DNA of 64,000 bases, from positions 4,108,273 through 4,172,272 of the forward strand of contig JAJHZJ010000419.1 in NCBI GenBank assembly GCA_023548195.1, given 5' to 3'. Origin of the DNA: Bettongia penicillata ogilbyi. Taxonomy: Eukaryota > Chordata > Mammalia > Diprotodontia > Potoroidae. The notes beneath the pieces are model-generated. The model was not told the origin of the DNA. It saw only the letters and a list, made by a program, of their open reading frames with translations, and searched no databases. Shown in pieces: positions 43,692 to 54,999 of this stretch. Every line of letters begins with the position of its first letter. The first letter of the stretch is position 1. Both the position numbers and the translations under genes were made by a program.

Positions 43692-44900
43692 AAAACCTTT
43701 CAAATATATCAGCACAACCCTCATGCCTGTCAAAATCCTTATTATCTTCAGGACAGACATTCCCAGTTCTTTCAATTCATCTCCTGCCATAGTCTTTAAA
43801 ATTTTCATAATCCCCATGGCCCTTGCCCTCTTTTGGATATTCCTGAGTTTCTCAGTGTCTTTCTTAAAATCTATTTTTCAAAAGTGAATACAGCACCTAA
43901 GGTAGTGTCTGAATGATGGAAAAGTATGGTAGGACTATTGCCTTCCTCATGCTTTTCTTAATGCAATAATAACAATAGCTAGCATTTATATAATGCTTGC
44001 TGCACATCAGGTAATTTATAAATACTGTCTCATTTTATTCTTAGCCTTTAGCATTAGGTATTATTAGTATCCCCAATTTAAAAATGAGGAAACTGAGTCA
44101 AACAGAGGTTAAGTGACTGATGACTGGCGAATAGTGGCATAGTAAATGTTTGAGGACGGATTTGAACTCGTCTTCCTAACTCCAGACCAAGTAAGACATT
44201 CACTGTACCCCCAAGCTACCTCTTAGGCCTGTTAAGGTTTTTTAGCTTCCATATCCTGCCATCGACTCAATCTGAGCTTGCATTTCACTCTGACTTTCAA
44301 ACTAGGTCATTTCCCACAAAACTGTTGGCTTGCTATATCTAAGCTAATACTTGTGAACTTTATGTTTTAAATTGTGCTGCTGAAAAGTTATATGTTGGCC
44401 ATTGATTTTTATCTTCTCTTTAGTCCATCACTCTAGACTTGAGCCTTTTTATCCAACATTTTTTGCTATTTTTAGTTTTATGGCATCCAGAAATCTGATA
44501 GATATTCACCCAAGTCTTTAACAAAAGAGTTGAACCACGATGGATAGATCCTTTGGCCATTCCACTGGCATTCACCAAAGGTGACATCAATTTATTAGTT
44601 GTGAATTTTCAAATCAGGTCATTCATACTGTAACAGAATCTACCTAGTTACTATCATTCAGCTCACATCTCTTCATCATGTGTATGTAACATGAGATATC
44701 ATCACTTGCTTATCTAAAGTCTATATTAAAGAGGACTGTAACATTCCTTTGACCTAATACACTAGGTTTGGTTTGTTTTAGTTTTCTGGCTAGGCCTTAT
44801 TTGGCTATTATTTTATTTCATGTAGGAGCTCCCAGTGAAGAAACTCTCTCTACCAACGTGAATTAGTAACTACTCTGCAACTTATTTTCTTAGATATTTG
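43692..44900 (+). mobile_element. CR1/L3 LINE 3' region, split by a SINE
   Basis: Two collinear parts, 43692-43960 and 44228-44900. Landmarks are 'tttggatattcctgagtttc', 'gtgaatacagcacctaaggt', then 'gatggatagatcctttggcc' and 'tcaatttattagttgtgaat', in CR1/L3 order. The gap between them is exactly filled by a minus-strand SINE. No intact frame remains. Confidence 0.7.
43962..44227 (-). mobile_element. SINE nested in the CR1/L3 copy
   Basis: Reverse SINE: 'aaaatgaggaaactgagtca', 'ggatttgaactcgtcttcct' and the tRNA-like head near 44200-44225 ('cccccaagctacctctta'). It is almost full length. Confidence 0.75.
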
Positions 44901-44914
44901 CCTAGGACAATACA

Positions 44915-45022
44915 TTCTAAGCATCTTAGTCAGGATCACGTACCCAATATATTTCACAGGACAGATTTGAACTCAAGTCTTCCTCACTCTAAAATCTACT
45001 GTCTATGCACTATGTCATAGGA
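44915..45022 (-). repeat. SINE fragment, reverse
   Basis: 'gacagatttgaactcaagtc' and 'ctgtctatgcactatgtcat' cover the head and B-box-like part only. Confidence 0.6.
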
Positions 45023-45034
45023 CTTAATTTACTT

Positions 45035-45262
45035 GATATAGTAGATAGAGCACTGGACTTCTAGTCAGGAAAACTTAATCATAAATCTTTCCTTAAATTT
45101 CAGGTATGTAGTGATGGGAAAGCAATTTGTCCTCTTTTATTCAAAGTTTCCTAATTTGTACAATGATGATAATAGTACCTATCTTGTTTGACAGAGAGGA
45201 TCAAATGATATGATACAGGTAAAAGCACTTTGCAGACCTTAAAGTATTATATAAGTGCTATT
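45035..45262 (+). repeat. tRNA-derived SINE
   Basis: The head 'atagtagatagagcactgga' and the 3' part 'aggtaaaagcactttgcaga' are in plus orientation, close to the reverse SINE just before it. Confidence 0.7.
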
Positions 45263-45264
45263 AT

Positions 45265-45685
45265 AACTTGCCAGTCAAGTTATACTCTCAACAAATAAAT
45301 GGGCTCAGTCTGCCATGACCTATTCTGTGTTTAATGGGAATTTGTCACCAAAATACTTTTAGAAATAAGTTCCACCATGATCTACTTATGGGTATATTTT
45401 TGGTAAAGTGTTCCTTATTGTCTTATTTATTTCAACAATGTCTATTATTCTTTTAATTGTCTAGAAAAGTCAAAGTGTTCAATTTTATAAGAATTTTCTG
45501 TGGAAATCATACTCATAAACATTGTAAAACTTCTTAAATATATTTGGTTGTCAATCATATGAAGTATATATTTATGTAATTTTAATAAAAGCTCCTTTTA
45601 GCAAAAAGTCTATATAAATATCTCCTTGTTTAGAGCTCCAAAGAGTTAATAATAGGACAATAACTATAAATAATCCATTTTCAAG
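45265..45685. other. Unassigned AT-rich sequence
   Basis: No gene or repeat family is recognised. Confidence 0.5.
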
Positions 45686-45689
45686 TAGA

Positions 45690-46120
45690 ATTCAAACATG
45701 GAACTTCAGAAATTTTTGAAAACTTCACAAATGGCCATATATAATATGGAAATCCACCAATCTTAATTCCAATAGAATTGGAAACAGAGATGATGACCAT
45801 CAATTAGAGAATGACTGAGCAAGCTGTGGCATATAATTGTGATGCTATATTATTGTTCTGTAAGAAATGACAAGCAGGATGATTTCAGAAAAACCTTGAA
45901 AAACTTACATGAACTAATCTGAAGTGAAATGAGTAGAACCAGGAGAATGTTGTAAATGGTAACAGCAATATTGTATGATGAAGAAGAGTGAATGACTTAG
46001 CTATTCTCAGCAATGCAATGATCCAAGACTATCTCAAAGGACTCATGACAAAATACTATCCACCTCCAGAGAAAGGACTGATATTGTCTGACTACAGACT
46101 GAAGCGTACTACTTTTATCT
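45690..46120 (+). mobile_element. L1 3' fragment, 5'-truncated
   Basis: It matches the L1 3' region of 29690-29900: 'aattagagaatgactgagca', 'agaaccaggagaatgttgta' and 'gcaatgcaatgatccaagac'. It passes directly into the (TTCC)n tract, at the place where other copies have a pyrimidine-rich 3' part. Confidence 0.8.
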
Positions 46121-46240
46121 TCCTTCCTTCCTTCCTTCCTTCCTTCCTTCCTTCCTTCCTTCCTTCCTTCCTTCCTTCCTTCCTTCCTTCCTTCCTTCCT
46201 TCCTTCCTTCCTTCCTTCCTTCCTTCCTTCCTTCCTTCTT
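46120..46240. repeat. (TTCC)n microsatellite
   Basis: About 120 bases of pure TTCC repeat between the L1 3' fragment and the RTE-like element. Open frames through it on both strands are artefacts. Confidence 0.97.
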
Positions 46241-46383
46241 TTGAATGCTTGGCAGTTGAGTTTGAGTAAGGAACTCCAGTATCTGGTACCTTATCCTGCC
46301 AGGTGGTCTTCAGAATTTTGCTAAGATAATTTAAATGGAAGCAATTCAGTTTCCTGACAGAGCACTGGTAGACTGTCCATGTT

Positions 46384-46947
46384 TCACAGGCATACAACAA
46401 TGAAGTCAGCACAACAGCTTCTATAGACCTTCAGTTTGTTAGTCAGTCTAATACCTCTTTTCTCCCATACTGTTCTTTGGAGCCCTCCAAACACTGAACT
46501 AGCTCTGGCAATGTGTGCATCAACCTCATTTTTAATGTGTACATGCCTGGAAAGTACACTACTGAGGTAAGTGAACTTATCCATAGCATACAAAACTCCT
46601 TTTGTTGTAACTGATGGTTCCACATATGGATGGTGTGGTGGTGGCTGATGGAGCACCTGTGTTTTCTTCGTGTTAATGGTTAGGCCAAAATAGCACAAGC
46701 AGCAGAGGATTGATCCCTTTTTTTTATTTTTTTGCATCTCAGCTTCAGAAGCTGCATTGAGTGCACAATCATCTGCAAACAGAAAATCATGCACCAACAT
46801 TCCCTCCACTTTGGTCTTGGCTTGTAGCCTTTTCAAATGGAAGAATTTACCATTGTTATGGTAGCTGACTTTGATGCTGGGTTCATTCCCATTGAAAGCA
46901 TTTGACAATATGGCTGAAAATATCATGCTAAAAAAGCATGGGAGCAA
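46384..46947 (-). pseudogene. RTE-like reverse transcriptase, catalytic half
   Basis: 187-codon open frame. It contains the catalytic box 'FLFADDCAL' (about residue 52-60), the following 'GLTINTKKTQVL' block, 'MDKFTYLSSVLS' and 'KRGIRLTNKLKVYRSCC' in the order typical of non-LTR reverse transcriptases. It is the longest frame in the window. It lacks the N-terminal part (next frame) and continues in another frame at 46412 downward, so it is a frameshifted remnant of an enzyme that would copy element RNA at the target. Confidence 0.85.
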
Positions 46948-46966
46948 GCATACAGCTTTGTTTCAC

Positions 46967-47260
46967 TCAATTGGAAGGCACAAGAGCATCCAGAACCTGG
47001 GTAAACATGCCATCATGAAATTGACATACAATGCTGATGAACTTCTCTGGGCAACCAAATTTTGACATAATTTTCCATAAGCCCTTCTGATTAACAGTAT
47101 CAAAGGCCTTAGTCAGATCTACAAATGTTGTGTACAGACCTCTGTTCTGCTCCTGATATTTCTCCTGAAGTTGTCGGGTAGTGTGTACAGATCTCTGTTC
47201 TGCTCCTGGTATTTCTCCTGAAGTTGTCAGGCAGCAAACACCATATTGATTCTTCATCAA
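46967..47260 (-). pseudogene. RTE-like reverse transcriptase, N-terminal half, with duplication
   Basis: The frame has 'FVDLTKAFDTVNQKGLWKI', the reverse transcriptase motif with the first catalytic Asp (in Val-Asp-Leu). Upstream the peptide repeats a Gln-Glu-rich unit because the DNA carries a 53-bp tandem duplication (47131-47236); 53 is not a multiple of 3, so the duplication shifts the frame. It is separated from the FADD half by a frame break near 46950. Confidence 0.85.
47131..47236. repeat. 53-bp tandem duplication in the RTE-like element
   Basis: Units 47131-47183 and 47184-47236 start 'tgtacagacctctgttctgc' and 'tgtacagatctctgttctgc'. They differ at only a few positions. Confidence 0.9.
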
Positions 47261-47599
47261 GAAGAGTGTGAAGCCTCACTGACTCTCCGGTAGATGAATA
47301 TCTTCTAGGTGAAGGATCAGCCTATTAAGGTGGACTCTATCAAAAATCTAGCCAGCAATGAATGAGAGAGAGAGATCCCCCCCCCACCCCGTGATTGTTG
47401 CAGGACAACCTATTTCTTTTACTTTTATAGAGGTGGACATCCTTGAACTTCTGGGGATAACCTCCTCTTGCCATATAATCTGGAAAATTTCAGTCAGCAT
47501 TTGTATGAGCAATGGTCCCCCTATCTTGTAAATCTCAGCTGGAATAGAATCAGCGCCAGGTGCTTTGGTGCATTATAGGATCCTAATGGCCCTCAAAAC

Positions 47600-48485
47600 C
47601 TCTTCTTTAGTTGGAAGTTCAGCTAAGGAGAGATGGATTTCAACCTGAGGTAAACTGTCAATGGCCTCAGCATTGATTGATGATGTTCTGTTGAGAATAC
47701 TATGGAAGTGTTCAGGTTATCCCTCTAGGATCATGTCCTTATCACTAATCAATGGGACTTCATCAGCACTGAGTAGTTATTGCACCACAGGTTTTAGTCA
47801 ATAAATATCCTTGAAGAAATCATAAAAGCACTTTGGAGTGTTATTATTAGCATAAAACTGAATTTCATCTGCCTTCTTCCTGAGCCAGCAATGCACAAGT
47901 CTTCAGTAGTAAGTAACCATTTTTGTTGATGTTTCCAAATCCATTCCTCCCTAGGACTCCCTGCCAAATCTTGTAGTCTGAGCCTTTTCTAGAATTAAAG
48001 TCACCCAGAATGATAAACTTATCCTCTTTTGTCACATTGATGATAAGGGTCTCTAGGTCTTCATAAAATTTTCTTTGACCTCATTAAGGTTTGTTATGGT
48101 GGGAGCATAGGCACTGATGATGAAGGTATGCTGTTTTCCTGCCAGTAGCAATCACATTGTCATGAGCCTGTCATGCACTCCTTTTGACAGATATACCAGC
48201 TTGTTGACTAGATTAATTTTGATAGAAAAACCTATGCCAGTTTTGTGGTGCTCCCCTTCCCTGTGGCTACTCCAGAAAAATGTGTATCAAGCTCTAACTT
48301 TAGTAAGCTAGCCTTCATTTACCAGCCTTGTTTCACTCAGGGCTGCTATTTGGATGTGATACCTGTTGAGTTCTCTTGCAACAAGAGCACTACATCTTTC
48401 AGGTATAACGGATTTTGTGTTGTCTAGAAGTGTGCACACATTCCATGTGCTGATGGTGAGTGGAATCATTTTTGCAGATTTTTTT
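47600..48485 (-). pseudogene. RTE-like endonuclease domain remnant
   Basis: Minus-strand translation by eye gives a Tyr-Ala-Pro-Thr-Met-Thr segment near 48085-48105 and a Gly-Asp-Phe-Asn-like segment near 47990-48015, both expected in the apurinic-like endonuclease of RTE elements. Several stops and frameshifts interrupt it. The plus-strand frames in this stretch are antisense artefacts. Confidence 0.6.
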
Positions 48486-48834
48486 AATACATTTTGTAAT
48501 ATTTTGTATGTGTTTTGACTGTAGAGTGAGATTCCCCACCTGCTGCGGTAATCAGGCCAGGATTGAGTTAGCAGACAATTTTTAGGGCACCTTTTCCAGC
48601 CCCCTTCTTCACACCAGCAGGTAAGCAGTGCGATCCTTAAAAGGCTGCTCAGACACCCAGGGGCTGCCGAATCCTACTGTTGTCTCCATTGAGAAAAAAC
48701 CCTATGGCCTCAGTCACCTATGTGCAGGGTTTTGACTACAGTTACCATTGTATCTTCACCTGCTGCTTCATCACTTGCCTGTCACTACAGGACTTTGAGA
48801 CAGATATAGTAGTAAAATAGTATGAGTGATGTCT

Positions 48835-49345
48835 TTTGATTTGTGTGTAAGCTGGATTTAAGTGAGGCAGAGTTGCAAGAAGCTGTCAACCTCTCTCTCT
48901 CCTCTAGTCATCACAGTCTACTGGCAGAACAAAATTAAGATTACTTGTGATGGCTCAGTGGATGGGCAGTGGATGGCCTTGGTGTCTTCAATGTTTAACC
49001 TCTAAGTGCTCCACATTGCTTGCTTCAGCTGCCTTCATGACCATTGGAACAAATTGTTCTCATCCTCCCATTCCACCAGGTAAGTCTTCACATGCTTGGG
49101 GTAGAAATCCCTCTAACTCACCAATGGGTTTGAGACCTTTCAGTTACCCTCAAATTAATTTGGCCCATTTGCTGAAATTGTTTACCAGGATGTGGCCACT
49201 GTGCATGACACAGCTTCTTGGAGTCACAGTTGAAATTTGGGTGGAACAGGTAGGCACCAAAGGTGGAAAGTAGCCCTGAAAAGGGCTCAGCAGCCATCAT
49301 ACCAGAGGTGTTCGTCCTCAATGAATGTATCCTACACACCTTTAG
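48835..49345 (-). mobile_element. About 510-bp RTE-tailed non-autonomous element
   Basis: Same family as 7118-7664 and 17125-17640: 'tggatttaagtgaggcagag' at its 3' side and 'gaacaaattgttctcatcct' in the middle. It lies just beyond the 5' end of the RTE-like LINE in the same orientation; whether this adjacency is chance or a composite is not clear. The 108-residue plus frame across it is chance. Confidence 0.7.
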
Positions 49346-49349
49346 GCTA

Positions 49350-49590
49350 TGTATAGGCCAAAAACAATGTGTAATACCTGTAAACTGGAATGTGAATTCT
49401 AAGCTACAACACTATATATAGTCCAAAAGCTTAAAAAAAGTAGTCTTGTTGTCTATAATGTTCCTTAAAACTGCCTATGATTTGTTTCTTTAAATTTTGT
49501 GAAAAAAATTTATATTTGGGATTTAATATTCCTCAATATTCTTTAATATTTAACATTCCTTTTATCAATAAATGCTTTCTTTTTCCCATG
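49350..49590. other. Unassigned AT-rich sequence
   Basis: No gene or repeat family is recognised. Confidence 0.5.
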
Positions 49591-49591
49591 T

Positions 49592-50620
49592 ACCAGTCCA
49601 GTTTATTTCAACAAATATTTATCATGCATCTACTATGCTATGAATAAGGCACTCAGGTGCTAGAGATATAAAGTTTAAGAAAACATAACACAACAAAAGA
49701 ACCTCACCTCAAGGACTTATTGTAGAATAGAGAGTGGACAACATGCCCACAGCTACATAAACAATTAATAATTTGAGAAGAAGAAGCACTAACATATGAG
49801 GGTTTTAAGAGAGGCTTGATAGAAGAGATGGTACATGAATTGATTCATAAAGAAAGCTAAGTAGTCTAACAGGAAGAAGGAAGTGCATGCTAAGCCTGGG
49901 GAACAGTCTACACAAAGGCAAAGGGGTGAGAAATGAAATGTTGAGTTTTGGGAACAGCAAATAGGTTAGTTGGGCTAATTATAGTGTACAAATTGTAGTA
50001 AAATGAAATGAGTTGGGATAGATAATCTGGAGCCATACTATGAAGTGATCTAAATGTCAATCTGAGGGATTTTTATCTTGAAGGTAATAGGTAGCAACTT
50101 AAAATTTCTGGGCAAGAGAGTAGCAAGGTCCAAACTGTGCTTTCAGAAGATGATTTTGGCAACTATGAAAAGGATGTATTTGAGAGGAGAGATACCAGAA
50201 GAAGAAAGAAACAATTAGGCTATTGCCATAGCATTTTGAGGAGGTAATTAGGGTCTGAATGAATACAGTGGTAGTGCATAGGGACAGAAAGAAATGGATA
50301 TGAGAGATGCTTTGGAAGAAAAATTGAGAAAATTTGGTAACTAGTTGAAGGAGGAAGGTTGGGGAGAAGGAAGATTCAAGGATGAACTAAGGGTATGGAG
50401 TCAATTGCCTGGACAGAATAGTACTTTTAACAAAAATAGAGAAGCTTGTATGAGGAGTAGTTTAGGGGGAAAAGATAATCAAGTCTATTTTGGACAAACT
50501 CAAGCCTGAGATACCTTTGGAGCAATCAGGTGGTGAGAAATAGGCAATTGTTGGTAGGAGACTGGAGCATATAATAGAGATAAGAGCTGGCTGTATAGAT
50601 TTAAGTGATACATACTGAGA
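49592..50620 (-). mobile_element. L2 LINE, about 1 kb of the 3' part
   Basis: The 3' end lies at 49595 ('caacaaatatttatcatgca'). The rest follows the reverse-complement L2 ORF2 C-terminal region: 'caggaagaaggaagtgcatg', 'caatctgagggatttttatc', 'agacactggag'-type variants and 'ggggaaaagataatcaagtc'. It is the longest L2 copy in the window and has no open frame. Confidence 0.7.
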
Positions 50621-50624
50621 GATG

Positions 50625-51685
50625 ATCATTGAATCTAGAGGTACTTCTTGTGGTTTGGAAATGACTCTTGCCTCTCAATGTCTATCTTTGCTTAAAGCAG
50701 TTTGTGAAAAGTTCTGTATGACAAGAGATGCAGGTGGCATGCTGTCTATCATTATTGTCCTGGATAAACACACAACACCTCACAGTAAGAGGAGATACAA
50801 CATCAGGAAGTGATTTATTTTTGTCCTCAGGATCTCATCAAACCATCTCCTAAGGTGAGAAGGTGTTAATATCTGCATTTGTAGAGGGAATTTAACCACC
50901 AGGGAAAAGACAGCTTCTCTTGGAAAATTGTTGGTTATATCATGTGAATATTTCAATAATTTTTTTCTCTGGTCTCTAAGATCTTAAAGATCTAAAGCAC
51001 TACTCTGGTTCATACTGTATTATGCTGTACACAGATTCCCTGGAACACACAGTTTTCATAAGTGATAGGTGGCTTCCTTACTTGCTGTCTTCTGTGGAGA
51101 GAGACTGAATTTGAAGGGAGGGATGTATTCCTTATTTAACTCATGGGATTAACATATTAATGTGCTATATATGAAAAATTACAAAAGATTCACATTGATA
51201 ATGTTCTTATTACAAATATCTGGTTCACTACCTCATAATAACCATTCTCCATTCTAATTACAAATGACAATTGGGATCTGATACAACATTTTCCCCCTTG
51301 ATATGTGTGTATGTTCAAATCCTTGAGATCATGGACCCATTGAAGTACTTAAGTTTTGTATCAGGAAATTTGCAGCACACATTTTTCCTCATCCAAAATC
51401 TGGTACAGTTTTCCCTTCAGAGGATCAGAAGCCCCTGTATTGAGGAATAACATAGATGTATGTAGATATATTGGGCTTGCGGGGGGGAACATTTTTATGT
51501 AGAAGAAATGTAAGCTTCATTGTTTCCAACATTAAGCACACAATTGAAGAATATATACTTTTATTATTTTTTTTATATTCTGAATTTAAACACAAAATAG
51601 AGTAGGTATTTGCATATACATAGAACAGAAAAAGCAGATTTTCTATGAAGAGTTAGCTTTTTTGGTAGTTACAAAAATTATTGAG
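50625..51685. other. Unassigned sequence
   Basis: No gene or repeat family is recognised; a G run occurs at 51480-51487. Confidence 0.5.
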
Positions 51686-51689
51686 GAAC

Positions 51690-52065
51690 TACTTATTAAT
51701 TTTTGAACAAATTGCGATATATGAATATAGATGAATATTATTGTGCCTTAAGAAATGATGAAAGGAATAGCTTCAGGGAAACCTCAAAAGGTCTATATAA
51801 ACTGAATAAAAGCGAAATATGCAGTACCAGGAGAACAATCTATACAATAATACAATATTATGGGGAAAACAACTTTGAAGGACTTGAGAATTCTGATCAA
51901 TGCAATGACTAACCATGATTTCAGCAAATCATTGATGATCCACACTACCTCTGTTGACAGAAGGTGATGGACTGAAGATACAGTGTCATATATATATACT
52001 TTCAGAAATAGCCAACGTAGAAACATGTCTTGCTTGCTTGACTATCTGATTTGTTTTCTGTTTCT
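51690..52065 (+). mobile_element. L1 3' fragment, 5'-truncated
   Basis: 'gaatattattgtgccttaag', 'cagtaccaggagaacaatct' and 'gatcaatgcaatgactaacc' are the same L1 3' landmarks as at 29770-29950 and 45830-46040. Confidence 0.75.
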
Positions 52066-52069
52066 TTTA

Positions 52070-52700
52070 CTTCAATAGCATGTATCATTCACCAATGAGT
52101 TCTGAACACTGTGATAGACACTGGAGAGACAAAGACATAAATTAAAATCCCTGTCTCCAAGAAATCTATATTCTACTGAGATAAGCAACATGCAAACATA
52201 TGTAAGCATATGCAAAATAAATTTGACAATTTTCGGAAGGGAAGACACTGGTATTGGGGAAAATCAGGAAAACACTCATGTAAGACATATCCTTTTGAGT
52301 CAAGCTTTGAAGAAAACGAAGAATTTTAAGAGAAAATGAGAACGAAGTACATTTCAGTTATAGAGTCCAGTTAATGCAGAGGCACAGGGATGGAGATGGA
52401 ATGTTATGTGTAAGATGTAATAGGGCTAGCTTGGTTGAATTTGAGCACATGAAGGGTCATTATGTCTAGTAAGGCTATAAGGGTAAGTTCAAGACTCATT
52501 GTGGAGATTAAATTCTAAACAGAGGATTTTGCATTTGATCCTAAAGATAATATGAACTCATAGATTTGTTAAGTATCGGAGTGACATGATCCGGTGTGTG
52601 CTTTAGGAGTTTTACTTTGGTTACCTTATGTAGGATAGATTGGAGAGGTGAATCTTGAGGCAGGGAGCAGGAAAAAGGCAGGGAAAAGAGGTGATAAGGT
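52070..52700 (-). mobile_element. L2 LINE 3' part
   Basis: The order parallels 49592-50620: 'ttctgaacactgtgatagac', 'gtttaatgcagaggcacagg'-like, 'gattttgcatttgatcctaa' and 'ggagtgacatgatccggtgt'. Diverged, no open frame. Confidence 0.7.
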
Positions 52701-52704
52701 CTGA

Positions 52705-52985
52705 ACTAGAGTAGTGGCTATAAGACTTGGAATTGGACTTGTGTCAGAAATACCAGAGTTCAAATCCTACCTCAGACACTTATTGACTCCGTGAGCCTGA
52801 ACAAGTCTTTAACTTCTCTCAGCTTCAGTTTCTTCATTAGGCAAATGAGCATAATAGTACTCACTTCACAGGATTGTTGTGAGGACGAAATTCGTTTACA
52901 TGTACAATGATCTCTATATAAATATGTATGTATAAATATATGCATATGAAACATTATATCTATTACATCCAAATAAATACATAAT
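52705..52985 (+). repeat. tRNA-derived or MIR-like SINE
   Basis: 'gttcaaatcctacctcagac', 'agcttcagtttcttcattag' and 'ttcacaggattgttgtgagg' are clear SINE landmarks. It ends in TATA-rich simple sequence. Confidence 0.75.
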
Positions 52986-52989
52986 GAGC

Positions 52990-53365
52990 TTTATATAAAT
53001 GTTTACTCTCTTTAGGAATGACAAGAAATTATGAGAGTAGTCACCACTTATAAGAGAATAATGCCTCTGGGTGACATCCTTCCCTAGTAGGTAGGGTTAT
53101 CCCTGAGACAATGACAATAGAATCCTAAAGATTTCATCCCCAAATTTTAAATTAATGATTCTTATATAATTTCCTTAAGATTCTTTAATAATGCTTCCTC
53201 TTTTTAACTCATTTTTTGTATCTTTACCACAGCCACCAAATTAATGAACTTTCCTTAAAAGCAAAACAAAACAAAAACAAAAACACATTCTTGAAATCCA
53301 GATTAAGGATCCCTAGACCAATATTTTGGGAGTTCGCTGAAAGATCCTCCAGGATTAAATATAAA
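52990..53365. other. Unassigned sequence
   Basis: No gene is recognised; an (AAAC)n-type run lies at 53262-53285. Confidence 0.5.
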
Positions 53366-53369
53366 ATTA

Positions 53370-53745
53370 TCTGCTAGGCATGCCTTTCCTATCTCCATCT
53401 AATCCAGTGATGCTAGACTCTTTCTTATTCCTTATACAAGGTAATCCATCTGTAGGCATTTTCCCTAGACATTTCCCATGCCTAGAATACTTTCTATCTT
53501 TGTCTCTGCTTCTTGGCTTTCCTGGATTCCTTCTAGTCCCAGCTAAAATCTCATCTTCTATGAGAAGCTTTTCCTTATCCCCCTTAACACTAGTGCCTTC
53601 CCTCTATTGATTATCTTCAATCTGTCGTGCATGTATCTTGTTTGTGAATAGTTTTCTTGTAATCTCCTCCAGAAGCCTGTGAAATTCTTAAGAGCAGGAG
53701 CCATCTTACTTAGAGTAGTAACTAGATTAAAACTTATTGACAGAC
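53370..53745 (+). mobile_element. L2 LINE 3' part
   Basis: 'atgcctagaatactttctat', 'cagctaaaatctcatcttct' and 'cttaagagcaggagccatct' follow the L2 3' consensus in plus orientation. The short frame at 53380-53610 is a decayed L2 ORF2 C-terminal or chance frame. Confidence 0.75.
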
Positions 53746-53774
53746 TACCCAAATCACTGAACAAAATCTGGGAG

Positions 53775-53990
53775 AAAGCAGTGTGGTATAGTGAATGGTA
53801 ATATGAAGAACTACTTGACTGACTCAGGCAAGGCCAGTAGTTATACTGGTGGGTTCTACGATGTTAGAAAATCGCTTCATGTCTTCCTTTTCTTCATTTG
53901 TAAAATGAGGGAGTAGGACCAGAGGATCTCCAGGTTTCCTTGTGTACCTTATTTTCAATGGATCTAGGACTATTTAAGCCATGTTAAGAT
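53775..53990 (+). repeat. tRNA-derived SINE
   Basis: 'gcagtgtggtatagtgaatg' is the head; 'tcttcatttgtaaaatgagg' and 'accagaggatctccaggttt' are centre and 3' part. Confidence 0.65.
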
Positions 53991-53994
53991 GGGG

Positions 53995-54555
53995 CAAAAT
54001 TTGCTGTAGAGTAAATGAGCACCATGGTAAAATCCATCGGGAAAGTGTTTGAAATAGCCATTGGAATAGTCTGATTGCTTACTTCCTAGTCTTTAGCTGC
54101 ATTGCACAGAATGTCCTTTGATTTAAGGAGTATTGCAATAAGGTAACAGAGTGTGAGATGAAGTTGAATTTGAAAAGAAAGTAGATTAACTTCAGTGACT
54201 TCAATTTTTTTAAAAAAAGTTCGTTATTTGCAGTGCTATAACTTTTGTAGCTCATAAAGTCATAAATAGGAAGACTTAAAAAGTAGACTTTTTAAACACT
54301 GGATAAATAATCTCAATGGTGGTTTTCTCATAATGAGAACAGCCAGAAAGCTATCCTGAAGCTGTCTATTTAAGTGCATAAATCCTCACCTTCTTTGACT
54401 TTATGGACTGTTAAATGACCTGTTGATATATTTATCCAGTGTTTTTCAACATAAATTTCTTGAAATATTCAGCCAGCAATTTTCAACAGAATTTTCTTTT
54501 TTTGTGAAATATGCAATATAATAAGAGAACCCACAGAATTCATTTTACTAAGCAA
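53995..54555. other. Unassigned sequence
   Basis: No gene or repeat family is recognised. Confidence 0.5.
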
Positions 54556-54559
54556 TTCC

Positions 54560-54685
54560 TTTTTTGCCCAAGTTAGAATGGAAATTTCTTGAAGGCAGAG
54601 ATTTTAATTATTTTCTTTAAATTCCCAGCTGTCTAGAACAGCACAGTGTATATGTGATTAATAAATACTTATTGACTGACTTTGA
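54560..54685 (+). repeat. L2 3'-end fragment
   Basis: 'gaaatttcttgaaggcagag' and 'aataaatacttattgactga' are a well-kept L2 end. Confidence 0.75.
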
Positions 54686-54999
54686 GGACTATAAAAAAAC
54701 TAAGGACTTATTTCACACTCAGTTTTCTTTAAAGGACGCAAGTAAAATACTCTTCGTATGTATAAGGGGGAGAAAAATTTCTCATTTTTATCCTTGTGCT
54801 TCTTTATATTTCCAACCTTCATAGAAAATGGCATTACTATAACTACAGTCATAACCCTGGATATCCAGTTCCCACTAAAAAAAATTATTCTACTGCACAG
54901 AGGCATAGAGTGTCAATCCTGGAAGCACCTTAGAAAGTCAGATAATTCAGCTCCCACACCCTCACTTTCCTGATTATAGGTGAAGAGGCCTCATTGCCA

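Larger units (their letters stand above)
46241..48785 (-). mobile_element. RTE-like non-LTR retrotransposon, 3'-truncated
   Basis: Minus-strand LINE of about 2.5 kb. From the 5' side: leader (about 48785-48490), endonuclease remnant (about 48480-47600; the plus strand near 48090-48120 encodes Tyr-Ala-Pro in reverse), reverse transcriptase (47260-46384) and the C-terminal part with 'ACETWTVY' (46412-46250). Compared with the copy at 56208-57152 it lacks the last ~450 bases of the 3' end and is joined to (TTCC)n instead. The clade is judged from motifs and the shared tail; another related clade is possible. Confidence 0.75.

Noticed and set aside
48947..49273. 108-codon plus-strand frame
   Set aside because: Antisense to the same RTE-tailed repeat; not kept in the other copies.
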